A DNA stretch of 64,000 bases from an uncultured Armatimonadota bacterium (GTDB lineage Bacteria > Armatimonadota > Armatimonadia > Armatimonadales > Armatimonadaceae): positions 1 to 64,000 of the forward strand of contig CAIVZM010000048.1 in assembly GCA_903910385.1 (NCBI GenBank), read 5' to 3'. The notes under the pieces were generated by a model. It worked only from the letters and a program-made list of their open reading frames with translations. It did no database searches and had not been told where the DNA came from. Below are positions 36,194-46,629 of the stretch, piece by piece. The stretch's first letter is position 1. Each line of letters starts with the position of its first letter. A program made the position numbers and the translations under genes.

Positions 36194-38320
36194 CTACTTT
36201 GGCGTCACGCCGAGGTTGTAGAAAAGGAAGGAATAGACATCCGCCGTTTCCTCGATGGCTTTGGTCAGGTTACTCGAACCATGACCGGAATTGGTTTCGA
36301 TGCGGATAAGGAGCGGGCGCTCCTTCGACGCTTTTTCCTGTAGGGTGGCGGCGTATTTGAAGGAGTGCGCGGGAACGACACGGTCGTCATGGTCTGCGGT
36401 GGTGATCAGGGTCGCCGGATACCTGCCCCCTTGCTTGATATTGTGCAGCGGAGAGAAAGCGAAAAGGTTCTTGAAGTCCTCGACGCTCGCCTCCGACGAT
36501 CCGTATTCCGCTGTCCAGAATTTGCCCGCCGTGAACTTCTGGAAACGTAACATATCCATGACGCCGACCTGCGGATTCGCTGCCGCGAACAGTTCGGGGC
36601 GTTGATTGATAACGGCTCCGACCAACAGGCCGCCATTGGAACCGCCCTGAAGGGCTAACTTCGCGGGAGAGGCGTACTTCTCTTTGATGAGATATTCGGC
36701 GGCGGCGATGCAGTCATCGAAGACGCTCTGTTTTCGAAAGCGCATTCCCGCTTCATGCCACTTTTCGCCATATTCCGCTCCGCCGCGCAGGTTCGCCACC
36801 GCATAGACGCCGCCCTGTTCGAGCCATGCGACACGAGTGGCGGAGAAAGAAGGTGTCAGGTTGATATTGAAGCCGCCATAACCATACAGCAGGGTCGGAT
36901 TGTTTCCGTCGCGTTTCAGTCCCTTTTTATAGGTGATAAACATCGGGACTTTTGTCCCGTCCTTGCTCTGGTAAAAGACCTGCTTGACTTCGTAGGCGGC
37001 GGGGTTGTAGTCCTTGATTTCCGGCGAGCGAAAGAGGGTAGATTTGCCGCTGGTGATATCGAAACGGAAAATAGTGGGAGGGTAGTTGTAGGAAGAGAAG
37101 GTGTAAAAAACTTCCTTCGCATCCGGCTCTCCACCTAATCCGCTCGCAGTTCCGGGACCGGGCAGGGAGATAGTGCGCTCTAATTTGCCGTCATAGGAAT
37201 ACTGGTAGGCGCGGGTAGTGACATCTTTCAGGTAGGTAGCGAAGATTTTGCCGCCTGCTGTCGCGATGCCGTCCAGAGGCTCCGGTTTCTCGGCTATAAC
37301 GCTCGTCGCCTTTGAGATGTCGCCCTGGGTAGGGTCGAACAGGACGATTTTGGAATTCGGGGCTTTTTGGTTCGTGTTGATCAGGAACTTGCTCCCGACG
37401 TTATCCACCACGCCAAAAGAATCATCGCCAATGCGGTCTATAATCGGTTTGAACGGAGCGGCAGTCGACGCTTCGCGGAAATAGAGGGCGTTCCCGCGCT
37501 TTCCGGGTTCCGTAACATACAGTATCTCATACTTCTGATCTTCCGTGATGCCAACGGTAACGGAGTATTCAGGATGCGATGTGTCCTCATAAACGAGTTT
37601 ATCCTCGCTTTGCGGGGTCCCTACTTTGTGGAAGTAGACTTTCTGATTTTCGTTTTTGGCGGTCAATTCGGCGCCGGAGGCGGGAGCGGGATAGCGGCTA
37701 TAATAAAAGCCCTCGTCGCCGCGCCAATCCGCGCCGGAAAATTTGACCCATTGGAGATCATCATCCAGTTTCTTTTTTGTTGCGATTTCTATCACGGAGT
37801 AGGACTGCCAGTCCGAGCCGTTGCGGGAAATTCCGTATGCCGCGTACTTGCCGTTTTTGGATACTGCAAACCCGCTCAGGCGGGCCGTGCCGTCCGTTGA
37901 AAAAGAGTTCGGATCCAGAAGTACGTCCGGTGCGCCTGTAAATCCCTTTTGATAGTAAAGGACGCTTTGATTTTGAAGCCCCGTATTCTTGGAGAAGAAT
38001 ACCCATTGCGCTTTAAGCGAAGGTTGTCCATAACGGGGGTAGTTGATTAGCCCCAGCAGACGCTTTTTCACTGTCTCCCGGTAAGGAATCTTTTCCAGAT
38101 AGCCAGTAGTGACTTTGTTTTGCGCCTCCACCCAGGATTTGGTATCGATGGCGTTATCATCTTCGAGCCAGCGGTAAGGGTCGGTTATCGCTGTTCCGAA
38201 GTAGGTGTCCGTTTGGGAGACTTTCTTCGTTTCAGGATAAGGAAGTTGCTGTGCGTGAAGTGGCGCGCCGATAGCGACCATCAGGAGCGATACGGCAAGA
38301 GAAGTTTTGACAATGTTCAT
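36194..38320 (-). CDS. Prolyl oligopeptidase family serine peptidase (S9A)
   Basis: A 708-aa protein with a signal peptide (about residues 1-23), so probably periplasmic or secreted. An N-terminal seven-bladed propeller gates a C-terminal alpha/beta hydrolase. The nucleophile is Ser561 in GGSNGG, the acid is in DHDDRVVP (Asp645 or Asp646) and the base is His680 in SGHGSS. Members cleave short peptides after proline. The region YGGFNINLTPSFS is also typical. It lies between gltB and gltD on the same strand, with gaps of 123 and 151 bp, and probably has separate regulation. Confidence 0.93.
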   Translation of the reverse strand: MNIVKTSLAVSLLMVAIGAPLHAQQLPYPETKKVSQTDTYFGTAITDPYRWLEDDNAIDTKSWVEAQNKVTTGYLEKIPYRETVKKRLLGLINYPRYGQPSLKAQWVFFSKNTGLQNQSVLYYQKGFTGAPDVLLDPNSFSTDGTARLSGFAVSKNGKYAAYGISRNGSDWQSYSVIEIATKKKLDDDLQWVKFSGADWRGDEGFYYSRYPAPASGAELTAKNENQKVYFHKVGTPQSEDKLVYEDTSHPEYSVTVGITEDQKYEILYVTEPGKRGNALYFREASTAAPFKPIIDRIGDDSFGVVDNVGSKFLINTNQKAPNSKIVLFDPTQGDISKATSVIAEKPEPLDGIATAGGKIFATYLKDVTTRAYQYSYDGKLERTISLPGPGTASGLGGEPDAKEVFYTFSSYNYPPTIFRFDITSGKSTLFRSPEIKDYNPAAYEVKQVFYQSKDGTKVPMFITYKKGLKRDGNNPTLLYGYGGFNINLTPSFSATRVAWLEQGGVYAVANLRGGAEYGEKWHEAGMRFRKQSVFDDCIAAAEYLIKEKYASPAKLALQGGSNGGLLVGAVINQRPELFAAANPQVGVMDMLRFQKFTAGKFWTAEYGSSEASVEDFKNLFAFSPLHNIKQGGRYPATLITTADHDDRVVPAHSFKYAATLQEKASKERPLLIRIETNSGHGSSNLTKAIEETADVYSFLFYNLGVTPK

Positions 38321-38443
38321 ATAAGCTTATTGAGACTGCTGGCCCTAATACAAGGCAGGGAAACACTGGAAACGTGGAATTGCTTTCGTTCGCCTGCGCC
38401 GCTTTGTTGCGATACCGGCGACTCGATAGCGGCTTTTTCTCGA

Positions 38444-41400
38444 TTAATTTTTCTGATGGCTCCTAGAAGTGACCAGCGCTGCCTGGTGAGCGGTAAGTTC
38501 TTTGTATTCTTTCGAGATGACTTTGACGAATTTTGGAAGTTCCGTTTCCCAGTTCGCCAGCATATGGGCGGCGCGACGGCTTGCCGTGTATCCCTGATGT
38601 TTTTCGATCAGCGAGCGAAGCAAAGTGACATCGTTTTCCTCGGTGATACGTTCCTGCAAGAGGTTTTTGTCATCGTTGATCCGCTGAGCGAATCCGTTCT
38701 TGGGGTCATAGACAAAAGCGACGCCGCCGCTCATACCCGCCGCAAAGTTACGACCGGTGCGTCCCAGAACGACTATGACGCCGCCCGTCATGTATTCGCA
38801 ACCATGATCGCCGAGACCTTCGACGACGCCGACTGCGCCGGAATTACGTACCGCGAACCGCTCGCCGACGACGCCTGACAGGAACGCCTCGCCGCCGGTC
38901 GCGCCGTAGAGTAGAGTATTGCCCGCGATGACATTCTCTGCCGGATCGAATCCGACATTTTGCGGGGGACGAACGACAATCCGTCCGCCGGACATTCCCT
39001 TGCCCAGATAGTCATTGGCATCCCCTTCGAGGGTGAGGGAAAGACCGGGCGCAAGGAAGGCGCCGAAACTCTGACCGGCGGAACCTGTGAAGTGAATCTT
39101 GATTGTGTCGTCGGGCAAACCGGCGGCGCCGTACCTCAAAGCGATTTGACCGGAGAGCATGGAACCGCAGGTGCGGTTCGAGTTGCGGATTGGCAACCGG
39201 AATTCCACCGGTCGGGCATCTTCCAGCGCCGCCTTACAGCGATCTATCAACTGGTAATCGAGTGCGCCGTCGAGTCCATGATTCTGCTTTTCGACACAGC
39301 GGACAGCGACTTTTTCGCCGCCATCGGCACGGTGGGTCAGACGAGAAACATCGACTCCCCGCGCTTTCCAGTGGCGGAGCGCCGGGCTGACTTCCAGACA
39401 ATCGGCGCGACCGACCATATCTTCCAGTTTGCGGAAACCGAGCGATGCCATGATCTGGCGCACTTCCTCCGCGACAAAGAAGAAGTAATTGATGACGTTT
39501 TCGGGTGTCCCGGCGAATTTTTTGCGCAGGAGCGGGTCCTGTGTGGCAATACCGACCGGGCAGGTGCCCAGATGGCAGACGCGCATCATGATACAACCCT
39601 GAGCGACCAGAGGGGCGGTAGAGAAGCCAAATTCTTCGGCGCCCAGCAACGCGCCGACCACGACATCCCGACCGGTCTTCAACTGCCCGTCCACCTGTAG
39701 GCGGACGCGACCGCGCAACTCGTTCATGACGAGGGTTTGCTGGGTCTCCGCAAGACCTAACTCCCACGGAATTCCGGCATGTTTGACCGACGACAGGGGA
39801 GACGCTCCCGTACCACCCTCGCATCCGGCGATCACGATGTGGTCGGCGTGTCCTTTGGCGACTCCTGCCGCGACCGTGCCGACACCGACTTCGGAGACAA
39901 GTTTGACCGAGATTTCCGCTTTCGGGTTGACATTCTTGAGATCGAAAATCAACTGCGCCAGGTCTTCAATTGAGTAGATATCATGGTGCGGCGGCGGCGA
40001 AATCAGGGTGACGCCGGGGGTGGAACGGCGAATCTTTGCGATATACTCATCCACTTTATGACCCATGAGTTGACCGCCCTCGCCCGGTTTCGCGCCCTGC
40101 GCCATTTTGATCTGTAACTGGTCGGCATTCACCAGATAGTGCGTCGTCACGCCGAACCTTCCGGATGCCACCTGCTTGATGGCGGAACGGCGCTCATCGA
40201 GAAAACGCGCCGGGTCTTCGCCGCCTTCGCCGGTATTGGAACGCGCGCCGATGCGGTTCATCGCCATCGCCAGACCTTCGTGCGACTCCCGCGACAGGGA
40301 ACCGAGCGACATGGCGCCGGTAGCGAATCGACGGACAATGCTCGTGGCAGGTTCGACCTCTTCCAGAGGAACAGGCTTTCCGGCAGGTTTGAACTGCAGG
40401 AGGCCGCGCAGGGTCATCGCCCGCTCCGACGAGTCATTCACGGATTTACTGAATTGCTGGAACGTTTTGAAGCCCTGCGTCGGATCGTCGGTGCGAACCG
40501 CCTGTTGCAATTGCGCTATGGATTCGGGGTTCATGGCATGATGTTCGCCGTAGCGTCGCCACTGATATTGCCCACCGGGTTCCAGTTCCATCCTGCCCGC
40601 CATCTCTTCAATAGGGTAGGCTTCGCTATGGAGCAGTCTCACTTCGCGTTCCAGTTCCGCCAGCCCGACGCCGCCAATTCGTGACGGCGTTCCCGTGAAG
40701 TAATCGGACACCACATCGGGGGCGAGGCCGATCGCTTCGAAGATTTGCGCTCCGCGATACGACTGCAAGGTCGAGATTCCCATTTTGGACATGACCTTGA
40801 GCAGGCCCTTGTTGACCGCTTTCAGGAAATTCGCCCGCGCTTTGGCTCGCGTGATTCCTTCGGGCAGGTAGCCTTCCTGGATCATTTGATCCATCGTCTC
40901 AAACACGAGATAGGGGTTGATAGCGGACGCGCCATAACCGAGCAGGGTAGCGAAGTGATGTACTTCGCGGGCGTCCCCGGTCTCGACGATCAGAGCGACG
41001 CTGACGCGCGTCCCCTCCCGAATCAGATGATGATGCACCGCAGATACCGCCAGAAGCGCCGGGATGGGGGCGTATTCGGCGTTCACTCCCCGGTCGGAGA
41101 GGATGATCATGTCGCAACCGTACTCGATAGCCTCGGAGGCCTTGCGGCAGAGGCGATCCAGCGCTTTTTCCAGCGATCCTTCGGGCTTCTCGACCTGAAA
41201 GAGCATCGGCAGGGTGACGGTCTTGAAATCCAACCGGGTGTCATCGAAATCGCGGAGTTTTTCCAGATCGGCGTTGGTGAGAATGGGCGTTTCGAGGCGC
41301 AACTGTCGCGCGGCGTCCGGCGTTTCATCCAGCAACGATCCATTGCGCCCGATATAACCGGCGAGGCTCATGACCAGCGATTCACGGATCGGGTCAATCG

Positions 41401-42997
41401 GCGGATTGGTGACCTGAGCGAACAATTGCTTGAAGTAGTTGAACAGGGGTTGCGGTCGGTGCGACAGGACGGCAAGGGGGGTGTCCGTCCCCATGGAACC
41501 CAGCGCCTCTTCGCCGTTCGCCGCCATCGGGGTCAGAATGATGCGCAAATCTTCGGCGGTATAGTTGAAAGACCGTTGACGCGCCCGAACGGTGTCCGGG
41601 TCTTCCTTGTCTTCATACTCGAGTTCCGGAAGCATGGAAAGGTCGATCCGGTTCTGGGCGATCCACTCGCCATACGGGCTCTGACCGGAAATAGCGGACT
41701 TGACTTCTTCATCGGGAAGAATCCGTCCTTCCGCCGTGTCCACCAGAAAAATACGTCCCGGTTGCAACCTTCCACGCTCGATGACATTCTCGGGAGCGAA
41801 TTCGATCACGCCCGTTTCGGAGGCAAGCACTACAAGATCATCTTTAGTGACCGTGTACCGGGCGGGACGCAGGCCGTTACGATCCAGAACGGCGCCGATT
41901 TGTACGCCATCGGTGAATGCGACCGCCGCCGGGCCGTCCCAGGGTTCCATCAGGCAGGCATGGTACTCGTAGAACGCCCGTCGCGCCGGATTCATGAGGT
42001 CATTGCCCGACCATGCCTCTGGAATCAGCGTCATCATGACATGCGCCAGTGGCTTCCCGGCGGCGAGCAACAATTCGACGGCGTTATCCAGACTGGCGGA
42101 GTCGGAACCGCTGACACTGACCAGTGGGTACAACTTGGGCAGATCGTCTCCGAGCAGATTGGAGGTCAGGCTGGCTTCTCGCGCCCGCATCCAGTTCCGG
42201 TTGCCATTGATGGTATTGATTTCGCCGTTATGGGCGATGTAGCGGTATGGATGGGCAAGCGGCCAGGACGGGAACGTATTGGTCGAGAAGCGCTGATGCA
42301 CCAGTGCAATCGCCGAGGTGAAATCGGGATCGGTCAAATCCTGATAGTAGGCTGTCATTTGACCGGGCAGCAACAGACCCTTGTAGATGATGGTACGCGC
42401 CGAAAGCGACGGTATATAAAAATGGGAGATGTCGGGGATGCCGGTGGCATGCGCGACATCGTTCTCGATTTGCTTGCGGATGACATAGAGTTTACGCTGG
42501 AAGGCGTCCAGATCGGGTGTCAGCGGGCTTTTTCCGATGAAGAACTGACGGACGCACGGTTCCGCCGCACGCGCCTGATAGCCGATTTTGGAGTTGTCGG
42601 TGGGAACGGTTCGCCATCCGAGAAAAATCTGTCCTTCTCGTCTGGTGACGCTCTCGACAATATCCTCACAGATTTCCCGCGATTTTTTATCCTGCGGCAG
42701 GAAAGTCATGCCGACTCCGTACGCGTCGGGTTCGGGAAGTTCGATACCGAGGTTTGCGGTCTCGCGGCGGAGAAAGGTATCTGGAATCTGGATCAGAATG
42801 CCTGCGCCGTCGCCGGTTTCCGGGTCACAACCCGATGCGCCGCGATGCTCCAGATTATGAAGAATCTGAAGTCCCATTTCGACCAGACGGTGCGATTTCC
42901 GCCCTTTTATATGAGCGATGAAACCGACGCCGCAGGCGTCATGTTCAAAACGCGGGTCATACAGTCCCCGATTGTCGTCCCCAGAGCGTAGCGCCAT
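38444..42997 (-). CDS. gltB: Glutamate synthase, large (alpha) subunit
   Basis: A 1517-aa protein, full length for the family. After a 21-residue propeptide, Cys22 in ACGVGFIAH is the glutaminase nucleophile; [15 protein letters not shown] binds glutamine. The central and FMN domains follow, with [20 protein letters not shown] and [20 protein letters not shown]. The cysteines of [12 protein letters not shown] hold a 3Fe-4S cluster. The C-terminal beta-helix has GMSGGRIVV and [18 protein letters not shown]. It works with the gltD product, encoded two genes downstream. Confidence 0.97.
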   Translation of the reverse strand: MALRSGDDNRGLYDPRFEHDACGVGFIAHIKGRKSHRLVEMGLQILHNLEHRGASGCDPETGDGAGILIQIPDTFLRRETANLGIELPEPDAYGVGMTFLPQDKKSREICEDIVESVTRREGQIFLGWRTVPTDNSKIGYQARAAEPCVRQFFIGKSPLTPDLDAFQRKLYVIRKQIENDVAHATGIPDISHFYIPSLSARTIIYKGLLLPGQMTAYYQDLTDPDFTSAIALVHQRFSTNTFPSWPLAHPYRYIAHNGEINTINGNRNWMRAREASLTSNLLGDDLPKLYPLVSVSGSDSASLDNAVELLLAAGKPLAHVMMTLIPEAWSGNDLMNPARRAFYEYHACLMEPWDGPAAVAFTDGVQIGAVLDRNGLRPARYTVTKDDLVVLASETGVIEFAPENVIERGRLQPGRIFLVDTAEGRILPDEEVKSAISGQSPYGEWIAQNRIDLSMLPELEYEDKEDPDTVRARQRSFNYTAEDLRIILTPMAANGEEALGSMGTDTPLAVLSHRPQPLFNYFKQLFAQVTNPPIDPIRESLVMSLAGYIGRNGSLLDETPDAARQLRLETPILTNADLEKLRDFDDTRLDFKTVTLPMLFQVEKPEGSLEKALDRLCRKASEAIEYGCDMIILSDRGVNAEYAPIPALLAVSAVHHHLIREGTRVSVALIVETGDAREVHHFATLLGYGASAINPYLVFETMDQMIQEGYLPEGITRAKARANFLKAVNKGLLKVMSKMGISTLQSYRGAQIFEAIGLAPDVVSDYFTGTPSRIGGVGLAELEREVRLLHSEAYPIEEMAGRMELEPGGQYQWRRYGEHHAMNPESIAQLQQAVRTDDPTQGFKTFQQFSKSVNDSSERAMTLRGLLQFKPAGKPVPLEEVEPATSIVRRFATGAMSLGSLSRESHEGLAMAMNRIGARSNTGEGGEDPARFLDERRSAIKQVASGRFGVTTHYLVNADQLQIKMAQGAKPGEGGQLMGHKVDEYIAKIRRSTPGVTLISPPPHHDIYSIEDLAQLIFDLKNVNPKAEISVKLVSEVGVGTVAAGVAKGHADHIVIAGCEGGTGASPLSSVKHAGIPWELGLAETQQTLVMNELRGRVRLQVDGQLKTGRDVVVGALLGAEEFGFSTAPLVAQGCIMMRVCHLGTCPVGIATQDPLLRKKFAGTPENVINYFFFVAEEVRQIMASLGFRKLEDMVGRADCLEVSPALRHWKARGVDVSRLTHRADGGEKVAVRCVEKQNHGLDGALDYQLIDRCKAALEDARPVEFRLPIRNSNRTCGSMLSGQIALRYGAAGLPDDTIKIHFTGSAGQSFGAFLAPGLSLTLEGDANDYLGKGMSGGRIVVRPPQNVGFDPAENVIAGNTLLYGATGGEAFLSGVVGERFAVRNSGAVGVVEGLGDHGCEYMTGGVIVVLGRTGRNFAAGMSGGVAFVYDPKNGFAQRINDDKNLLQERITEENDVTLLRSLIEKHQGYTASRRAAHMLANWETELPKFVKVISKEYKELTAHQAALVTSRSHQKN

Positions 42998-43460
42998 ACG
43001 GCTTTATTAATCCTTCACCTGTGTACGCCGTTTCGGTAAGGACCTCATTGCCTGCCGACACCGACCAGAAAATACGATTGAACTATAACCGGAACCGATA
43101 AGATACGCCATTCCGCGTTCCGTTCGAGATGCTTGCCCTTCATTGGGGATAGTCATGTTACCATGCCCGAAAAGCGAGCGTCAAACCTGTCTTGCCCTGA
43201 TGGGCGAAATGGACATTTTGAGGCGCCCTTCTTCCGGTGCAATGGAGGATAAACGTGTATTCATTTCTGGGATATCTACCAAAATAGTATCTACTACGAC
43301 TTTTAAGACGTTGACCAGAAATGTTTGAGGAGTCGTTTTATTCGTACTGTCTTGGCGTGTTATGGTATTCCTGTTTGTTATGCCTATAGTCTATACTATA
43401 GTTTGTAGGGGATATCGAGGCTTAGAATGAGTAATATTAAGAGTGAATTCGGCGTTTGGT
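42998..43460. other. Gene-free gap between gltB and ffh
   Basis: No supported ORF. It holds a perfect 7-bp palindrome CTATAGT-CTAT-ACTATAG (43384-43401) that resembles a regulator site. The gltB start has TTAATA about eight bases upstream and AAGGA a little further, so its exact promoter is unclear. AT content rises towards ffh. Confidence 0.45.
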
Positions 43461-43489
43461 TTGACAATACTTTCAACGGGGGGTAAACT
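43461..43489 (+). promoter_or_regulatory. Sigma-70-type promoter of the ffh-rpsP cluster
   Basis: A consensus TTGACA (43461-43466), 17 bases and TAAACT (43484-43489). Transcription would start near 43496, giving a leader of about 95 nt before ffh. Confidence 0.65.
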
Positions 43490-43516
43490 CCGTAGAGCGG
43501 TTCTGTGGTAAGATTC

Positions 43517-43553
43517 GCCCGACCCGACTTATACCGGGGGCGGGCTTTGTTTT
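43517..43553 (+). terminator. Hairpin with T-run in the ffh leader
   Basis: GCCCGaCCC pairs with GGG-CGGGC (43517-43525 with 43537-43545), followed by TTTGTTTTG. It lies between the promoter and the ffh start, so it could attenuate transcription; it may also simply be a leader structure. Confidence 0.45.
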
Positions 43554-43590
43554 GTCTGGCGTTGGAACCTCTCAGGAAACGGGTTGAGCC

Positions 43591-45036
43591 ATGTTCGAGT
43601 CGCTGGCGGAGAAACTTCAGGCGGCGTTTGATAAGCTTCGCGGCAATGTCAAACTGACCGAGGCGGATATCGATGTCGCTCTCAAGGAAGTGCGTACGGC
43701 GCTTCTGGAGGCGGACGTCAACTTTCGTGTCGTCAAGGACTTTGTCGGACGAGTCAAGGAACGCGCCTTAGGCGAAAGCGTGCTGGAGGGGTTGAACCCC
43801 GGCCAGCAGGTTATCAAGTTCGTTTATGACGAAATGCTGGCGTTGCTTTCCGGCGACGCCGAAAATCCGGGGCAGGCATCCGCGCTGAACTTCGCTCCAA
43901 AGCCTCCTACGGTCATTATGCTCTGCGGCCTTCAAGGCGCGGGCAAGACGACGCTGGCAGGAAAACTGGCGAAACTGCTGACCAAGCAGGGGAAGACGCC
44001 GGTTCTGGTCGCTTGTGATATTCAGCGGCCCGCTGCGGTCAAACAGCTACAGATTGTCGGGGAGCAGGTCAAGACGCCGGTCTTTGCGGTTCCGGGCGGC
44101 GATCCGGTGCGTATCGCTCGTGATGCGGTGGAATGGGCGGAAGCGAACAAAGCGGATGTCGTCATTCTGGACACAGCGGGACGACTGCACATCGACGGCG
44201 ATTTGATGACGCAGTTGCAGGGCATCAAGTCGGCGACGCACCCGCACGAGATTTTGCTGGTGCTCGATGCGATGACCGGGCAGGATGCGGTCACGGTCGC
44301 CAAGGAATTCGATTCGGCAATCGATGTCACGGGATTCGTGCTGACAAAGGTGGATGGCGATACGCGCGGCGGCGCGGCGATCTCTGTCCGTTCGGTAGTC
44401 GGTAAACCGATCAAGTTCGTGGGCGTCGGCGAGAAGATGGACGCTCTGGAACCGTTCTATCCGGACCGGATGGCATCGCGGATTCTGGGCATGGGTGATG
44501 TGCTTTCTCTGATCGAGAAAGCGCAGGAGGCGGTTGATGAGAAAAAAGCCGCCGAGATGGAGAAGAAACTCCGCACGGGTAAGTTCGACTTCGAGGATTT
44601 TCTCGACCAGATGCAACAGATGAAGCGTCTCGGGCCGATTGAGAATCTGCTGAAGATGATTCCGGGCGTTGGGACGCAGTTAAAGGACGTTGACTTTTCG
44701 GCGGGCGAGAAGGAAATGGCGAAGTTCGAAGCGATTGTTCGCTCGATGACTGTCAGTGAACGCCGCCGTCCGGAAATTCTGAATGGCTCACGGCGCAAGC
44801 GGATTGCGGCGGGCGCCGGGGTGACGGTTCAGCAGGTCAACCAGACGGTTTCCCGCTTTGAGGAGATGCGTCAGTTGATGAAGGGGCTTGCCTCCGGAAA
44901 TATGCCGGGAATGCCCGGTATGGGAGGTCGGATGTCGCCGATGTCCGGTATTGCCAAGCGTAAAGCGGGTAAGGACAATAAGAAAAAAGGTGGCGGGAAC
45001 GCCGGAGGGCGTTTCAAGTTGCCGTTCGGGCGCTGA
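43591..45036 (+). CDS. ffh: Signal recognition particle protein Ffh
   Basis: The GTPase of the signal recognition particle; it binds signal peptides of nascent membrane proteins together with SRP RNA. 481 aa. The N-domain helix bundle is about 1-90; the G-domain has P-loop GLQGAGKTT (113-121), DTAGRLHID (G3) and TKVDGDTRGGAA (G4 and insertion). The M-domain runs from about 325, with SERRRPEILNGSRRKRIAAGAG for RNA binding and a Met/Gly-rich finger near the end (MPGMPGMGGRMSPM). It heads the cluster with rpsP, khpA, rimM, trmD and rplS. Confidence 0.97.
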   Translation: MFESLAEKLQAAFDKLRGNVKLTEADIDVALKEVRTALLEADVNFRVVKDFVGRVKERALGESVLEGLNPGQQVIKFVYDEMLALLSGDAENPGQASALNFAPKPPTVIMLCGLQGAGKTTLAGKLAKLLTKQGKTPVLVACDIQRPAAVKQLQIVGEQVKTPVFAVPGGDPVRIARDAVEWAEANKADVVILDTAGRLHIDGDLMTQLQGIKSATHPHEILLVLDAMTGQDAVTVAKEFDSAIDVTGFVLTKVDGDTRGGAAISVRSVVGKPIKFVGVGEKMDALEPFYPDRMASRILGMGDVLSLIEKAQEAVDEKKAAEMEKKLRTGKFDFEDFLDQMQQMKRLGPIENLLKMIPGVGTQLKDVDFSAGEKEMAKFEAIVRSMTVSERRRPEILNGSRRKRIAAGAGVTVQQVNQTVSRFEEMRQLMKGLASGNMPGMPGMGGRMSPMSGIAKRKAGKDNKKKGGGNAGGRFKLPFGR

Positions 45037-45073
45037 TCGTAAAAGTACGGCGCAAAGAAAAAGAAAATGATAG

Positions 45074-45113
45074 AATCGCTTTTCGGGTGGCGAAGGTCGC
45101 CTGAAAAGCGATT
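45074..45113 (+). terminator. Hairpin between ffh and rpsP
   Basis: AATCGCTTTTC (45074-45084) pairs perfectly with GAAAAGCGATT (45103-45113); inside, GGCGA pairs with TCGCC. No T-run follows, so it is more likely a processing or stability element that separates ffh from rpsP levels. Confidence 0.55.
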
Positions 45114-45164
45114 ATTAGTGTGTATTCTTAAAAGTGTCAAGATAACAAGGAACGCGAAGAAATT

Positions 45165-45503
45165 ATGTCGGTCAAAATTCGTCTGCGCCGGGATGGCGCC
45201 AAAAAGCGCCCGTTTTACCATGTGGTCGCCGCTGATGAGCGCCGCGCCCGAAATGGTCGCTTCATCGAAGAACTCGGTTACTACAACCCGATTGTCGCGG
45301 CGGATGTCGAATCCATCGTTGTCCTGAAGGATGATCGTATCAAGTACTGGTTGAGCGTTGGCGCACAGCCGACGGAAACGGCCGCCTACCTGCTCGAAAA
45401 GAAGGGTCTGTACACCCGGACGCCCCGAAAAGTCGCCAAGCCCGTCGCGGCTGCGGAAGCCGCTCCTGCGGCAGATGCGCCTGTAGTAGACGCTACGGAA
45501 TAA
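45165..45503 (+). CDS. rpsP: 30S ribosomal protein S16
   Basis: A 112-aa protein. The core (residues 1-85) has the S16 hallmarks [39 protein letters not shown] and [17 protein letters not shown]; it binds 16S rRNA in the small-subunit body. The last 25 or so residues are an Ala/Pro-rich extension ([12 protein letters not shown]), beyond the usual length. AAGGAA lies upstream of the ATG. Confidence 0.97.
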   Translation: MSVKIRLRRDGAKKRPFYHVVAADERRARNGRFIEELGYYNPIVAADVESIVVLKDDRIKYWLSVGAQPTETAAYLLEKKGLYTRTPRKVAKPVAAAEAAPAADAPVVDATE

Positions 45504-45532
45504 TTCGGTCAGAATCGCCTGAAGACAAGCGG

Positions 45533-45570
45533 CGCGTCCTTTCCGTAACTGGCAGGGACGCGTTTCGTTT
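45533..45570 (+). terminator. Probable terminator after rpsP
   Basis: CGCGTCC (45533-45539) pairs with GGACGCG (45556-45562), followed by TTTCGTTTG. Moderate strength. Confidence 0.5.
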
Positions 45571-45723
45571 GTCCGTAAGTGGCAAAATACGGGCGAAATT
45601 AAATACGGCGCAAGGAGGAAGCCCCATCGCCGGGGAAGAATTCTAACGGAACTGACGCAGTTTTGTGCGTCCCTATTGCCATCATCCCGCCCGCAGACGG
45701 GCGGACTGAGGAGTCGTGTCACC

Positions 45724-45954
45724 TTGAAACAGTTGATAGAGTACCTGGTCAAGGCGCTGGTGGATGCGCCGGAGCAGGTGGATGTAGTGGAAGTTCCCGG
45801 CGACGAGGCTACCACGTTCGAAGTCAGAGTTGCTCCAGATGATCTGGGTAAGGTCATCGGTAAGCAGGGACGAATCGCGAATGCATTACGCACTGTTGCG
45901 AAGGCCGCCGCGATGAAAGAAAAGAAAAAGGTCTACGTCGAAATCGTCGCGTAG
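45724..45954 (+). CDS. khpA: KH-domain RNA-binding protein KhpA
   Basis: A 76-aa single KH domain. LKQLIEYLVKALVDAPEQVDV opens the family, and the RNA-binding loop is VIGKQGRIANALRTV (GxxG = GKQG). The usual position between rpsP and rimM supports the name. The TTG at 45724 has GAGGAG ten bases upstream and gives the typical start; an ATG at 45676 would add 16 atypical residues. A GC-rich 7-bp hairpin (45687-45704) stands just before the ribosome site. KhpA dimers bind sRNAs and rRNA in gram-positives. Confidence 0.9.
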   Translation: MKQLIEYLVKALVDAPEQVDVVEVPGDEATTFEVRVAPDDLGKVIGKQGRIANALRTVAKAAAMKEKKKVYVEIVA

Positions 45955-46011
45955 CCTTCTGGTCGTCTGACGCGGGGCGCCCGGCGTTCGGAAATGTGAT
46001 AGATATAATCC

Positions 46012-46599
46012 ATGAGCAAATCCCGGACGTCGGACGCCCCTCCCTCCTCTCTCCCTGCTGAGAATCCTGATGCAGCGCTGACGCTGGTCGGTGAGATCGT
46101 TGCACCCTTTGGCGTTCGCGGTCAGGTCAAGATGCGCCCCTTGATGGACAATCCTGCGGCGTTGATCAAGTTGCCCTATGTTTTGCTCCGATGGCCTGCA
46201 ACCAGCGATGGCGTTAGCGGCGGGGGACATGAGGAAAAACAGCGCATCCTGACGGTCAAACCGCATCAGGAGGCCTTCCTGCTCACTCTGAGCGGAACGC
46301 CGGATCGAAACGCCGCCGAGATGATGCGCAATGTTCAGGTGTTTATCCGCCCGGAAGAACTTCCTCCGCTGGAGGAGGACGCCTACTATGAAAATCAACT
46401 GATCGGACTAACAGTGGTGACGGAGTCGGGCGCAAACCTAGGCAAAATCGAGCAGGTACACTTTGGAGTCGCTAATGATGTGTATGAAACCCCGCTCGCT
46501 TTGATTCCCGCTGTCGGCGCAATCGTTCTGGAAGTGGATCTTTCCGGGAAAAAAGTCCTTGTGAAAGATATTAAGGGCTTGTTAAAATCAGAGTCTTAG
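46012..46599 (+). CDS. rimM: Ribosome maturation factor RimM
   Basis: A 195-aa protein in two parts: RimM N-terminal barrel (GEIVAPFGVRGQVKMRPLMDNP, about 24-45) and a C-terminal PRC-like barrel (EDAYYENQLIGLTVV to LPA-like LALIPAVGAIVLEVDL). It helps the 30S head, near S19, to mature. There is a Pro/Ser-rich N-terminal tail of about 20 residues. A TATAAT lies only two bases before the ATG (46004-46009), and no Shine-Dalgarno is visible. Confidence 0.92.
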   Translation: MSKSRTSDAPPSSLPAENPDAALTLVGEIVAPFGVRGQVKMRPLMDNPAALIKLPYVLLRWPATSDGVSGGGHEEKQRILTVKPHQEAFLLTLSGTPDRNAAEMMRNVQVFIRPEELPPLEEDAYYENQLIGLTVVTESGANLGKIEQVHFGVANDVYETPLALIPAVGAIVLEVDLSGKKVLVKDIKGLLKSES

Positions 46600-46629
46600 C
46601 GTCCCTGTAGCCCCGTTTCTGAATCCTCT

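Noticed and set aside
40745-42991. A 748-codon plus-strand frame opposite gltB, and similar long antisense frames (23481-24473, 605-1321, 56921-57847).
   Set aside because: They are mirror frames of well-supported genes with biased codon use and show no domains.
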